Positions 45,917 to 57,254 of a stretch of DNA of 64,000 nucleotides are shown here, piece by piece; the stretch's first letter is position 1, and every line of letters starts with the position of its first letter. The stretch is taken from NCBI GenBank assembly GCA_035578905.1, contig JAQJVL010000323.1, positions 186,001 through 250,000 on the forward strand. The letters are read 5' to 3'. The notes beneath the pieces were generated by a model. That model searched no databases. It saw nothing but the letters and a program-made list of their open reading frames with translations, and was not told where the DNA came from. This DNA is from Stictocephala bisonia. Its lineage: Eukaryota > Arthropoda > Insecta > Hemiptera > Membracidae. The position numbers and the translations under genes are program-made.

Positions 45917-48900
45917 CTACTCCGTCCTCGGTCTTTTCGATGGACCAGGCTGCAGCTCAGCATCTGATCGGTTTTCTGAATCAAATATCAGTGGGAGAAC
46001 TGGAGAAGGAAGGGGTGTCAATGTCGGCGGTTCATCATCAAAGTCATTTTCATTTGTTAATTCTGAGAGTTCCATTACGTTACTGCAAGTCTCTCCAGAA
46101 CAATGGAAGCACAATGCGGAACATTTTAGCCCTGCTTTTCGACATCCACACATCGCTCCACATTTTCCTTTGCATTTACAAAAGATCAATTTAAGAAGCT
46201 CAGGGGGTGCTGGAGGTTTAGAGCTCTGCACTGGCATCAATAATTTTCCACATTTTTTCCAGCCCCAGTCTTCAGGATCATTATTATTACCAAGCCACGA
46301 CTGGGCCTGATGGTAGACTCGGAAAGTATGAAAGCGAGCTGTGTCTTGTGTTGGAGGAAGTGAAGATAAATTAAATGTACTTTTTGTCACTGCCTTGGCG
46401 AATTGTTTGTATCTTAGGCTGTCAAGAGAATTATCATCTTCATTACCACCGTATAAAGAGATAAAAAAACGTTCACCAATTACAGTGAGCAAAGCAGGGT
46501 CAACTCTCTTGTTGAGAAACAAAGCCGTTCCACTTGCAAACTCTATATGTTTTTCAAGGGTTTTCACAAATTTCATTTTACCGATATTGTAAGGAGCTGA
46601 AGTTGTGTCACATCCCGAAAAAGCATGAAGAAACAGCAAGTTATCCGCAATGACATCTCCGTATATAAAACCTGACGCACTATATAATTGTTCTGCTGTT
46701 CGTCCTTTTGATGGTTTAAAAAAATACATTTGTTTGTTCTCTACCAAGTGCTGTGAGCAATATCAGTATATCAATATCTTCAGCTACAATAGTAACGGTA
46801 TTGAATAATGGAGATGCAGCAAGAGCAGAGCGAACGATAAGACTGTCTGCATCTGATTCTGCTTGGTCAACAGTGAAACCTATTTCCGAGAATACAGTTT
46901 TAAGAAGTATAATAAAGTTAGATTTGCTCTTCTCATTACCAAGAAATTTCTCTTGTGATAACGTTGGTATGGTGTTCTTGTCAAATTTAACTTCTGTCGA
47001 CTGGTGTTTTTTCGTGCGGCGCAAACGCTCCCAAGACTTTGTTCCTGCGACATCAGGGTCGTCTGAGTAACCGTCAAACACAATGCTTGCAGAGAGCCCG
47101 AAGTGTTCTTGTACATACTTGACATATTAAGTAGTTATATCATTGAACGATGAATTCCGATCCCAAACTACTTTATGTAAAAGCAAACCACCGTCAATGA
47201 CAAAATGACTCCTGGCGCTGATGTTAGAGGATCGTTCCACTGGTGTAAAGGCATTAAACAAAGATGACTTAGTACCTTTTCTCATGCCATCCTCCGCGAA
47301 TAATGACAATGGGAAAGGTGCTAATTCATACCCTAAGTATGCTTTGACATCACCGACTGTTTCTCTTGAAATGCACATTCGTTGAAATAAGAGTAATGGA
47401 TTAATGACGACACGAGATTTATCAACTTCAATAGTACTTGTCATAGCACTGAAAGGAAGAACCTTATTTTTACGCTGAAATGATAGCCGTTGAAAATCAG
47501 ATCCTGTGATATTAGTAATCAAATCTTCTCCTATCTCAAAGGCACGTTGACAATTAATATTATCTGAAGCAACTATACCGTTAGCAATGCAAATTAATTC
47601 CGAGCGATCTAGGATAAAGTCATGAGTTGCGAACCAATTATCGACTTTTTCAAGATCTTCATTGTCACGTTGTATGCGTGAATCTCGGTAATCAATATGT
47701 TGTTCTGAAGTATCCATTGAAAGGTTGCAGTATTCTGTTATTTGCTCACAAACATCTTGTAGACGTATCATTCCAAGGGTCCACGATGCCAGCGTACTCT
47801 CAGTAATACCACGGCCGTGCGTTAATCCGCCAGATGATTTGAACATTCTCATAAGAGTCTGCTCAATAGTTTGATCAGACATGATCCCACTCCAACATTT
47901 ATCCGTTCGTCTAATAGTAAAATAGCCTAAAGCTGTGAAAGAGTGAAATTCTTCGGGAGTCATTATTTTCTCAAGATTCAGCATATCTTGCAAGTATAGA
48001 TGACTCGACTTAGCATACAAGAAATGCCCACTTGAGTGGAAAATCGGGAGCATGTTTCTGATAGTCTTCAGATGCAAAGACCAATTTCCGGAGCGCTCTG
48101 CCTCTATAAAATGTTTGAGAAGAGTGACCAATCTGTAATATTGAACCCATAATGTTGCCGTTGGTCCTTTGCTTTCCAGCATACTCAAAGCTTCCTCAAA
48201 TTTGGTAGTTAATTGTTGAAATAGGGGATTATCTATAGCTTCAAAAATTCTTGTTCTATCAATATCAGTACTATTATCATCCAGAAAATCTCGTTCTTCT
48301 TCTGTAAATTCTATTGAATCCATAACTATTTTTGTTACTGATAAATGCACTAGCAAATGAGCACGTACAGCCCTACCATACGCATGTCCAGACATTATGT
48401 GCTGTATACAGTTCTCAGCATAAATTAATTTGAAGATATCTTCGAGTCCACTACCAGACATGATATATCCAATCACACCTATGAACGACATGAGCAAATG
48501 GAACCCACCTAATCGAACTACGACCTTGGATAGATCGGTATTAGGATCAGCAGCAGCTGTAATGTCTCGAGCCTTCCAATATAGCTGATCAGTAAGTGTT
48601 GCGGCCCGTAGGACCAAAAATGTTCAAAGAGTGAGTGCGAGTAGAGAAAGCTAATAAGCACGGAGGACCACTGCTCTTCCGGAGCAGACGTGAGAATCAA
48701 CTAGGCCTAATGAGAGAGATTAATAAATTGATTAGAGAGAATTAACTCACCACTGAGCTTGGTTGAACACTAATCCAGCAGGAGTAGTTGGAGACACTTG
48801 TGGTAATCCAGTCCACCTTCCTTGATCACAGTCCTAGAGCACAGAAGAGTAGTCGCGGAAGTACGAACGCTTCGATAGTCCAGTAGACCGATCACGTACC

Positions 48901-51089
48901 GCACAAACGAAGTTCTTGAAGGTCTGGATGAGTAGCACAAAGTTAGAGAAAAGTAACAAAGTTAGAGAGAGTTAGAATTTAAAGCACACAAACTAATTGG
49001 TGAGTTGGAGAAAGAGACCACGCGAGAGAGGTGTTTGCACATCGAGAGCTTCTTGCGTTCTAACACATTGAGACTAAGCGAGAGAGTTTCTTACACGCCG
49101 AGAGTGTCGTGCTGTCTGGGGCGAAAACGTCGCCTCGCATCGCCTCAGGCGAGTGTAATTCTAGACCACCAATGAGAGCTCGAGTTTGAGGTGGCGTGAT
49201 GGTTATTCTGAGGGCAGATAACCCTCTCTCTCTCTTGGTTTCGGTGAGAATGTGAAATACCAAAAATTCAATTCTTATAACTATAGAATATATGAACTAA
49301 GTACAATTATCTTATTACCTAACAATAGCGGTTGATCAAATGTCACAATGCATGTATTTTGATTGGAAGCTTTACATTTTTCAATAGAAAACAAAAGTGA
49401 TGTTAGAAGTGTGTCGTAATCTGTTGGTGGAGCGTTTATAAATGGCAAACATATAATTCTACTTCTTTGAAAAGATTTTTCAGCAGTTGCTTCGATCATA
49501 AATCCGTTCCATCCGCTGATATTCACAGTACATGACCATTTACCATACAGCCACATAAAATCACAAGGTGTAGGAATAATTTGTTTGGTCGATTGTGTGG
49601 CCCTTTCAATTACTGAAACATTTATTTTACTCAGACCGACGGTTTTGCCTTTTGAGTAGGATGTAAGAGGAATTAACCCAAGCGTAGATTTAATTGAAGC
49701 TGGTATTTTTTTGGATACTCGCGGTAAACTGGTATCAGTTTCGATACTGTCGTAAGGTGTAACGCATTGAATACCACCCATCGCATGGAAAGTATTTTTA
49801 CCATCAATTGTATTGCAATTAAAATCAGTATTGTCAAAAACAAACTGAAAAAAAGCATGAGGTAAGATATTACGTGCCGGACGAAAAGCACAAGAATCTT
49901 CGAATAATGAAATGGCATTATAGGATGCGGAGAATCATAACGATGAAAGAACATCAATAAGATTACTGGAGCCATACTTTTTATACAAGAAAGATCCAAC
50001 TCCAAGTAGCAGAGGAGAAATAAATGAAGCAGGTCGAGTTGCTGCAATGATAGAGTGAGCAATTGATGCGCACTTTCTTTCCGCTGCATTTAGTGACTTG
50101 CGTTTTGATTGGCAAATAATTCCTTTCAATAAAACTGATAAAGTTTCGGGAATTAGAGTATTAACATCCTTCAGAAAACTATCAGAAGGTGGATACTCCT
50201 TTGTCTCGTAATGCTGTGACCGAACATCTTCCAAAATAATAGCAGCTGCATCTCTAACTATTTGTAATCTCTCTTCACGAACATCATTTTTTTTATGAGA
50301 AGGCGGTTTGTTAGATATAATTTTATAAATGAACCCTTTAAAACAGACTATACAATCGTGAACGGATTCGTTAAAAAATACAATTTCATCTTTGTACTTT
50401 GCTTTCAATCGTTCAATAATTGTACGCTTCTGGGGAATGTACTCTCCTGTAATTGATTTCATTAAATCCGTCATGAAGAATTGACACTCTTCACTATTAT
50501 CATGCAAGTTAGCAAAAACATCCGCCATTGCTGCGTCAATATTATTTTTTCGTTCATCCTTTCTATTTGTGACCGACCATTTTTTGGAATACAATTGCTT
50601 GCTGCAGTTGTTATGATACTTTGCTTTAACGTCCACTAAGCTGTGAATATTAGCTATGCGATTAGCAATGTCCATTGCAACGTCATCGGAACGTCTGTTT
50701 ATAAGCTCCATAATACTTGTTTTTGTACTCTCATTACGTACAACACAAACCCGCGATTGTCGGTTTGTACGCGAATTACTTGGATCCTGAACCGCTTTGG
50801 CACAGATGAAGCAATTGTTCACAAAATCAAAGTCTGGCTCTGGAGCTTCTGAAACTGAAGATAAACTACTGGAGCTGCTGCTGCGACGACGAACAACATT
50901 ATCAGTTCGATTGTCCACGTAATAACAATAACACGCAATATGTACAGTAACTTCCGAAACAGTTCGTAAAAATTGTTCATTAACCTCATCATTTTTTGCT
51001 ACAGCTCGGTCTAGTAAAGTTTTTACACCTTTTTTACACCTTATTTTATTTTCACCTAAAGGTTTTTTACAAATAAAACAATCACTCAT
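45917..51089 (-). pseudogene. Large transposon protein: zinc fingers, core, FEN1/XPG-like nuclease, CXC
   Basis: One minus-strand gene, about 1,475 codons once a solo LTR is set aside. The N-terminus has two similar cysteine clusters (CFICKKPL and VTVHIACY; CFICAKAV and KYHNNCSK). The middle, e.g. SGHAYGRAVRAHLLVH and SSGGLTHGRGITE, matches a family of unannotated invertebrate proteins. The C-terminal half follows the FEN1/XPG order: VFDGYSDD..GTKSWERLRR (47084 down), ESDADSLIV (46859) and VAEDIDILIL (46784), then FSGCDTTSA...GKMKFVK (46618), like the helix-two-turn-helix. A CXC-like cluster (CKCKGKCGAMCGCRKAGLKC, from 46180) and a KRPR end follow. Lesions: TGA 49937-49935, TAA 47129-47127, an extra A in the A7 run 46718-46724, and the LTR. 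The nuclease role is inferred from motifs. Confidence 0.75.
48586..49324 (-). mobile_element. Solo LTR, 739 bp, with 5-bp target duplication
   Basis: ATAGC occurs at 48581-48585 and 49325-49329. Between them the sequence starts TG (TGATCAGTAAG) and ends CA (CCTAACA), the ends of an LTR. In the minus orientation it reads TGTTAGGTAATAAG...ACTGATCA, the more usual LTR form. No internal retroelement genes are present, so it is a solo LTR left by recombination between two LTRs. Taking it out together with one ATAGC joins DQPL to YWKA in frame. A Gypsy or BEL/Pao source is likely from the 5-bp duplication, but not proven. Confidence 0.85.
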
Positions 51090-51382
51090 GATGGAATAAT
51101 AGAAAAAGCACGCTTAAAAAGTCTAAATGCTAATAAAAAAAGAATAGTTTTCACTGCAGTTAAAATCGAGTCTAAAATCATTCGAAATCGTCTTCACAAC
51201 TAAAAACAGAATAAAATACATCCGCACGTAGAGAAATATGTAGCACAACTAAAAGATATAAGTTGAACGACAACTTCAACACAATATTCTCAGCTATTCG
51301 TACAGTAAGAGAGGTTAGAAATAATGATAATAATAATAGCAGCTGTTCTTTTGTTCCCTAATGGTCGCTTGGGTATTTTCTA
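51090..51382. promoter_or_regulatory. Leader region of the long-TIR element gene
   Basis: Non-coding space between the right TIR and the ATG at 51089. It should hold the promoter and 5' UTR of the minus-strand gene; no core motif is obvious. Confidence 0.35.
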
Positions 51383-52095
51383 CCTGGACAGCATTCTCGG
51401 TAACGGCCGTCACATTTAAAATTATTTTAAAAATCAATAATTGTAAAATTCTGTAATGGAGTGGAAAAGAGTCAATAATTAATTATTAATAACATTGCAA
51501 AATTACTAATTAAAAGAATTATAATAACAAAATAAAAAAAAATAAATAAATAACTGATGACACATTATTAGTACCCATGTATAAAATATGTATAGTTAAG
51601 AGTACTGAAAAATAGTACTCACTTCGGAGCGCTGTAAAACCTTAGCTATTGACTAAATGAAAAAATGTTGCTAATAAAAGTTGTTCCTTAAAAAACGATC
51701 TACAAAAATGGTCTGATATCGTTTTTTCGTAAAATGATAAAAAAAAGTTATATCGAAAAATATAAATTTTTTTCTCGAATTTCTGAACATTTTCACTTAT
51801 AACTTTTTTATTTATAGTTTTACGACAAAAAGTTACTGGACCAAAGTTATAGAGAATTTAATTAGCAACAAAAAACGTTACCAAATTTGTTTTATCAGAT
51901 AAATATTTTAAGAGATATACCGTAAAAACCGTTTCAACCCCTATTTTCAAGATGGCGGCCGTGGGACAAGGGTGGCGACCCCACAAACTTGATTTTAGCT
52001 TTACACTTACCCCCCCCTACACATCAAAAAAATAAAATTGCGTCCTCTAAAAAACGTAAGGTGAGGCCTAAAAAATGTAACATTTCAATGGACTA
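51383..52095 (-). repeat. Right terminal inverted repeat, 713 bp
   Basis: Inverted copy of 45187-45886. The small length difference comes mainly from the outer 45 bp and homopolymer runs. It contains CAAGATGGCGGCCGTGGGAC at 51949-51968, including a YY1-like core. Confidence 0.92.
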
Positions 52096-53245
52096 TTACT
52101 GTTCATTGGGTTTTATTTCAAGGATTGGAAAAGAATTTAGAGACATTGAAACATTTAAAATTTTATTCAGATCTTTAGTTCGCTCCAGATTGGAGTTTGC
52201 ATCTATAGTTTGGTCCCCATCAACTCAACTATACTGTGAAATGATTGAGAGAGAATTCAGAAGAAATTTTTGTGATTGTTGTATTTTAAGTATTTTGGTT
52301 AGTTAAATTATCCAATTTGGCATATTAGATATGAAGAAATGTTAAATTTATTTGATTTCGAGAGGTTGTCTAAGAGACGAAAATTAGCGCAACTTTTTTA
52401 CCTGCATGGTGTTATGAGAGGTATTGTGGATGACCCAACGACCTTAAGTAAGGTAAACTGGTGTGTGCCGGCTTATGGTAGGCGCGCTGGCTATCTGTTA
52501 TACCCTGGTGGGGCTCGTACTGCCACTCATTCTAACACTCCTTTCTAAATTTTACAATCATATTATTTAATTCCATAGCTGGTGGTGTAGATGTGGACAT
52601 GTCACGGGCAGTCTTCAGAGCAACATGTAAAGACTTGATACGTTAAAGGGTTGCTGGAACAACTAGGTTTCTCAACCTAAATTAATTTAGTTATTTAAAT
52701 TCATTTCTTGGATTTTTTTTACTTATTTTTTATTTTTATTAATGTATAAATAAATAAGCATTGTTTGGAAGAGTAAAGAGTTTCTAATCCTTAAATTTTA
52801 AAAATTAAGTATTGTTATTTTTGTACAGGCATGGAGGACTTAATTATTAATATTTTTTTTTTCATGCAACCCCCATAATTGGGCCCTTGGTCTGTTGGGG
52901 TCGCAGTTGTTTTTCGCAGGTTTCAGTATTTATGTTTTTCTTTTGTTTGTTTTGGTTTTTGAATATATCTGTTTGATTACAAATCAATCTTATGTTTAAT
53001 AATTTAGCTTATATCTGGTTGTAGTTAAACTGTATTTATATTATTGTATTATAACCAAGAATGTATTATATGATTTGGAGTACTTTATTTAGGCGCTTAA
53101 GTTATAATTGTGTTTCTTTAGTTATTTAAGTTTTTTTAATTTTTTTTCATAAAATGTTCCTTTTTATTGTGATTAATAATTTTGCCTGTGAAACTAATCT
53201 GTACCTGTGAAAACAATAAATACATTTATTATTTTTATTATTGTT
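52096..53245 (+). mobile_element. LINE fragment, right part and 3' UTR
   Basis: Resumes the RT C-terminus directly after the TTA duplication: CSLGFISRIGKEFRDIETFK, then LVRSRLEFASIVWSP. After a stop at 52303 further shifted pieces follow (FGILDMKK, MVGALAIC near 52470). The 3' UTR ends around ACAATAAATACATTTATTAT at 53209-53240, a poly-A-like simple tail. With 44880-45186 this makes one 5'-truncated Jockey-like copy. Confidence 0.75.
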
Positions 53246-53801
53246 CCTTAGTGAGAAACCGGTTGTCGAAATATGAGTGTAGTTACAAAAACCCCAAAGG
53301 TTCCTCACCTTGCTCTCTCTTATGACTATCAGCTGTTTTACTACATGTTTAGTGTTGTCAATTCCTATCATAAGAGGTATCGTACAATGTATCATATTTT
53401 TTGGGAACAATTATCGTAAAACTTGCTAATCAAATACGAGTCTCACTCAAGCTGATTTTTATTTTGTCTATTTATCAATGATATTGGAGACAACTTGGGT
53501 GAGAGGTACCTGTTATGTTTTTGAAGTTATACTTCTTTGCGCCCGTTAGACACTTTGGGATGGGATGTTGGTCGAGAAACCGCGTCACGCTGAAAAGTAA
53601 GAACAAATTTTTAAAAACTATCGATTAATCGAAGAAATTACTGATAATGATAATATAGGTGTATAATATAATAATGAAGTCACGTATAATATATTGAAGA
53701 TAAATATATTGAATAATATTGAAAAATGTCTTATATTTCATTTATATATCCTGTCTGTTTGTGTGCGTGAGTGGGTGTATGAGAATGGCCAAAGAAGTAT
53801 A
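53246..53801. other. Non-coding stretch
   Basis: No gene recognised. Confidence 0.4.
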
Positions 53802-53846
53802 ACCATAGACCTTCTATTATACCTGGTATAATAGAAGGTCTATGGT
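53802..53846. repeat. Perfect 45-bp palindrome (22-bp arms)
   Basis: ACCATAGACCTTCTATTATA and two more bases, one central base, then the exact complement. Outside the perfect part the arms continue with two mismatches to GAAGT/ACTTC, about 31 bp per arm. Confidence 0.95.
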
Positions 53847-53889
53847 ATAACTTCCACCGTGTGGTCCGACGCACACCCAATTTTTTTTT

Positions 53890-54350
53890 TCTTTTCCGAC
53901 TGTCCTGAAACATGCATTTGTTGTCTCCATTTTTAAAGCAAGGGCGATGTGGATAATTACAGGTCAATTGTTTTCCAGCTATGCCTTGCCAAGGTCTTTG
54001 AGAGCATCATACTTGAACATCTTCTTTTGCAAATCAAGAAATACATCGTTATTGTTATTGAGCAGCATGGGTTTCTTCATGGAAGGTTGTTATGCTACGA
54101 ATTTGTTATGCTTCGACGTGTTCATTGTGGCAGCTTATTATAAGAGGCAATCAAGTTGAATGCGCCTACCTAAATTTTTCTAAATCCTTTGACAGGGTCA
54201 ACCATCACATTATTGTCTTTAAGCTTGCCAGATATGATGTAGGTGGATCTTCACTTGGTTGGCTTATAAGTTACATGAGTGGCAGGTTCCTGATTTTCAA
54301 GTGTGATGGAGCAACGTCATCACCAGTTTTTATTCTGAAACTGTGAATGG
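53890..54350 (+). pseudogene. Degraded non-LTR RT fragment
   Basis: Shifted pieces follow RT order: VDNYRSIVFQLCLAKVFESI, then EQHGFLHGRLLC, AYLNFSKSFDRVNHHIIVFK (the catalytic D.SKAFD region, with the first Asp replaced by Asn) and GWLISYMSGRF. Stops and frame changes throughout show an old copy. Confidence 0.65.
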
Positions 54351-54561
54351 CCAGACAATTCTTGCAACTTTACCTGGACAACATCAATGCTAGGTGTATG
54401 TACAATCCCACGGATTTAGACGTGGCTAAATGTCATGTCAAGATATTTTAGCTTGTACAGAAACTTAAATACAGCTATATGAGTACTCAAATTTTGCGGA
54501 ATTTTGTCCAGATTACTAATATAACAACGTATTTGCCATCGAACCATTACTAAGCAGGTTA
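54351..54561. other. Tail of the RT relic, no clear coding
   Basis: No domain seen. Confidence 0.3.
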
Positions 54562-54919
54562 GCACCGGAAATGTACCGATTTTAGTAAGGTTACATTCTG
54601 TTTGGTTAGGCCTTTGATGAGTATTAATAAGTTAGGTATCATAAGGTCATTAGTCAGATTCCTTTATATGCCTCTTAAATAGAAACTATGTTATGCAGCT
54701 GTATTTACGTAACCAAACCTAATCTACCTACCCTAACCTAAACCCATGTTAGATTTGGTAAATCGATGAACTTAGAAGGGTTTTAACCAACAATACTAAA
54801 ACCAAATTAATAATAACTAATCATAACATAACCAACCAAGCCGAACATAACTTATCAATACCCATATTAGCCCTATCTTATCGATCGTAACATTATTGAA
54901 ATCAGAACATTTCCGGCGC
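54562..54919. mobile_element. TA-flanked MITE, 358 bp
   Basis: Inverted ends of about 33 bp: GCACCGGAAATGTACCGATT and the complement of GCGCCGGAAATGTTCTGATT, both continuing to GTTAC. They are flanked by TA on both sides. The interior is AT-rich with ACCTAA/TTAGGT pieces and no gene. Confidence 0.7.
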
Positions 54920-55102
54920 TAAAGCCCTTAATAATGGTTTGATTTAAAATAAACCCTGATTAAGTAGTATACATACCCAATGGAATTACTTAGCATGTTT
55001 CAAACGTGTTTATTTTATTTGTTTTTGTTTAACAGCTGAAGATTAAACTCATAGTATAAATTTAAAAATGCATCTATCAAAGAGCAGCTTTGATAAGTGG
55101 AT

Positions 55103-56312
55103 TTTTTTTACAATTTAATAACCGTTCAGCAAGTTACAAAATACTATACAGGCCAAGGTAGAATTAAATGACAGAACATGTTAGAACAAGATAATAACAG
55201 AGAACTATAAATATTGAGGTCAGCCATTCGGCACCTCAGGAACAGAGTTCAAAATGTTTGATATTAAACTTGCTTGATTAAAGCATGTTTATGGTAGTTC
55301 AAAAATGTCTTGAGATAGCCGTGGTTTCAGGCGGAGCATTCTGATGTTGGTCGGATGTCCTATGTTGAAGTGTTGTACACCACTTACAGATGGAAGTTTC
55401 TTAAATAATTGTTGAGTCGATTTTTTAATGAACTGATGAACGGGAACAATTCCAAGTTCATGATGAATCTGGTTATTACGCACATTCCAAGGACACTCCA
55501 GTATGAGTCGTAAAACTTTGTTTTGAAATACCTGCAGTTTCTTTAATGTTTTTTCTGAGGCAGTGCCCCAAACTTGACAACCGTACAACAAAAGTGGTCG
55601 TAGGATAGTTTTGTAAATAAGAAGGCCGTTTTTTACAGACAGAGATGATTTCTTGTTTATTAATGGAAATAATTTTGACAATCTTCCATAAGCAAGGTTA
55701 AGTTTCTTATTTATGTGGAATTTCCAATTTAGTTTACAATCAAAATAAACACTTAAATATTTACTTGCTTGATCGGCAGGGTTCCAGAGTCTTTCTTCAT
55801 TTAAAATTGTGATATTTTAGGTTACATTGGCCGACGTAGAGTGAAAATCTTTGCCTGGCTTTTGGTTGGGTTGATAGCCATCCTCCATTGAAAACCAAGT
55901 AACCACGCATTCAACGACTCTTGTACTCTCATGGTTGCAGTTTCAATGTTATGATGACTAGAGTAAATAAGGGTATCATCAGCAAATGTAGCAATTTTGG
56001 CATTATTTGACGTAGGCAAATCGGATGTGTATATGTTAAATAGAAGAGGAGATGAAATTGCACCTTGGGGTACTCCAGCATTAACAGGTCTTATCATAGA
56101 TAGAATACCACCAATTTTGACTGAAAATGTCCTATCTTTGAGGAAACTTCTTATCATTTTGAACATATAATAAGGGATCCCAGATTCTCTTAATTTAAAC
56201 AATAAACCGTCGTGCCAAACACGATCAGACGCTTGAGCTATGTCTAAAAATACGGCAGTAGTGTGACTTTTGTTATCAAAGCCCTGAATAATGTCTTCTG
56301 ATACTCTTAAGG
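55103..56312 (-). mobile_element. Jockey-clade LINE, 5' truncated
   Basis: The minus strand starts abruptly in the RT palm near 56312 (SEDIIQGFDNKSHTTAVFLD). It continues with NAGVPQGAISSPLLFNIYTS and the active-site TFADDTLIYSSHHN (open frame 56202-55822). After a break at 55810-55690 come KLFPLINKKSSLSVKNGLLI and LLYGCQVWGTASEKTLKKLQ (55681-55289). The jockey-type ending is followed by a 3' UTR ending in a poly-A run at about 55105. At least one stop and one shift separate the pieces. Confidence 0.82.
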
Positions 56313-56742
56313 GCAGTCCAACATGAAAAATATTATTTTTTTTCGATTTTTATTGGTTAGTATTCTTTGAAAATTTCTCTTTACAATGGTATATAACACT
56401 TTATAGTTAAAAATTTGCAATGTCCTTAAAAAAATAAATATGTAGGAGGTTCACAAGCTTTTTATGACAAGATTTCTACCTAAAACAACGCACCAAATAG
56501 TTGTCCGCATAATGCAGGGATATTTTCTATATATTATACACAAGATATATTTCATTGTGTGTGGTTGGTTAACTTGACAACATCTCTACAACTGACGTCT
56601 GCTTTGTTGCATCCGAATTCCGAATGACTGTCTGTTTGTGTTGCTATGGTTACGTTTACAGTTTGAAGTTGTAATTTGTGTTGTGATTACAAGTTTGTGT
56701 ACTATTTTTTACTGTAATTAGCTATTTAGAATAGTAGTTGAA
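56313..56742. other. Upstream part of a Mutator-like relic
   Basis: Begins CTTAAGGGCAGTCCAACATG at 56306-56325, which could be a TTAA-flanked terminus. It is non-coding up to the ATG at 56743. Confidence 0.35.
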
Positions 56743-57062
56743 ATGGGAAATAAGTAGGTGGAGAACAAGCGAAAGTGCTATAAAACTATTAGAGTTCACA
56801 GCAAAGCAAGTGCAGGGGAATCTAGGCCTAGGCCTAGTTCAAGTGTAACATCTAAGCCTATTTCAAGCTCTAAAAAAAAATTGAATCCAAACTTATCTTA
56901 TTATACAGAATAAATAGCTCTCTTCAGTATGATATTGTTGATTTCAAGCAGTTGACAAGTGTTCTTAGTGAAGTAGCTGTTTGTAGGTTTTGTCATCAAC
57001 CTCTAACTTTCAGTAAAAAGGTTTTAGCCGGTTTGGCAGTTGAGTTTGGTCATTTTTTTTAT
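56743..57062 (+). pseudogene. Mutator-like transposase N-terminal relic
   Basis: ATG at 56743 gives MGNK, a stop, then a basic serine-rich leader (KCYKTIRVHSKASAGESRPR). After a shift comes SLQYDIVDFKQLTSVLSEVA, then VCRFCHQPLTF and VLAGLAVEFG. This is the opening of the Mutator-like transposase domain (N.IVD...L...L....C..C...L......GLA..L). The catalytic part is missing. The right end runs into the LINE near 57255. Confidence 0.55.
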
Positions 57063-57254
57063 TTCCCGAAACTTGTTAGTTTTTAATCTTTCGGAACACA
57101 TATCGCCCAAACTAAAAGTCCTATGGTGATGAAATTTTTACATGGTGTTCTTAGAACTATAATCTAGTTCCTCCCAGGTTTTCTTAAAATGTCAATTAAA
57201 TTCCATGTTACAAAATAAAATATTTTTAAAAAATGCCAAAAAATTTAGAACATT

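Larger units (their letters stand above)
45187..52095. mobile_element. Unclassified DNA element, 6.9 kb, 700-bp TIRs, TTA duplication
   Basis: The two ends are long inverted repeats: 45187-45886 and 51383-52095. Both are bounded by TAGTCCATTGAAA and its near-complement, with TTA at 45184-45186 and 52096-52098. Removing the element and one TTA restores the LINE frame (KKTYCSLGFISRIG), which proves the borders. It carries one large minus-strand gene and, inside that, a solo LTR. The TIR length, 3-bp TTA duplication and nuclease-type protein do not match any superfamily I can name. PIF/Harbinger shares the TTA but has a different transposase; Polintons have long TIRs but 6-bp duplications and many genes. 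Confidence 0.88.

Noticed and set aside
45912..46592. Plus-strand genes opposite the CXC and nuclease region
   Set aside because: These are shadow frames of the minus-strand transposon gene, which has clear conserved motifs.
48586..49324. Intron in the long-TIR element gene
   Set aside because: The best donor and acceptor are in incompatible phases, whereas a TG...CA segment with an ATAGC duplication explains the break and restores the frame.
45223..52050. Element borders at the inner TTAGAGGACG pair
   Set aside because: The inverted repeat continues about 40 bp further out on both sides, and only the outer borders with TTA restore the LINE frame.
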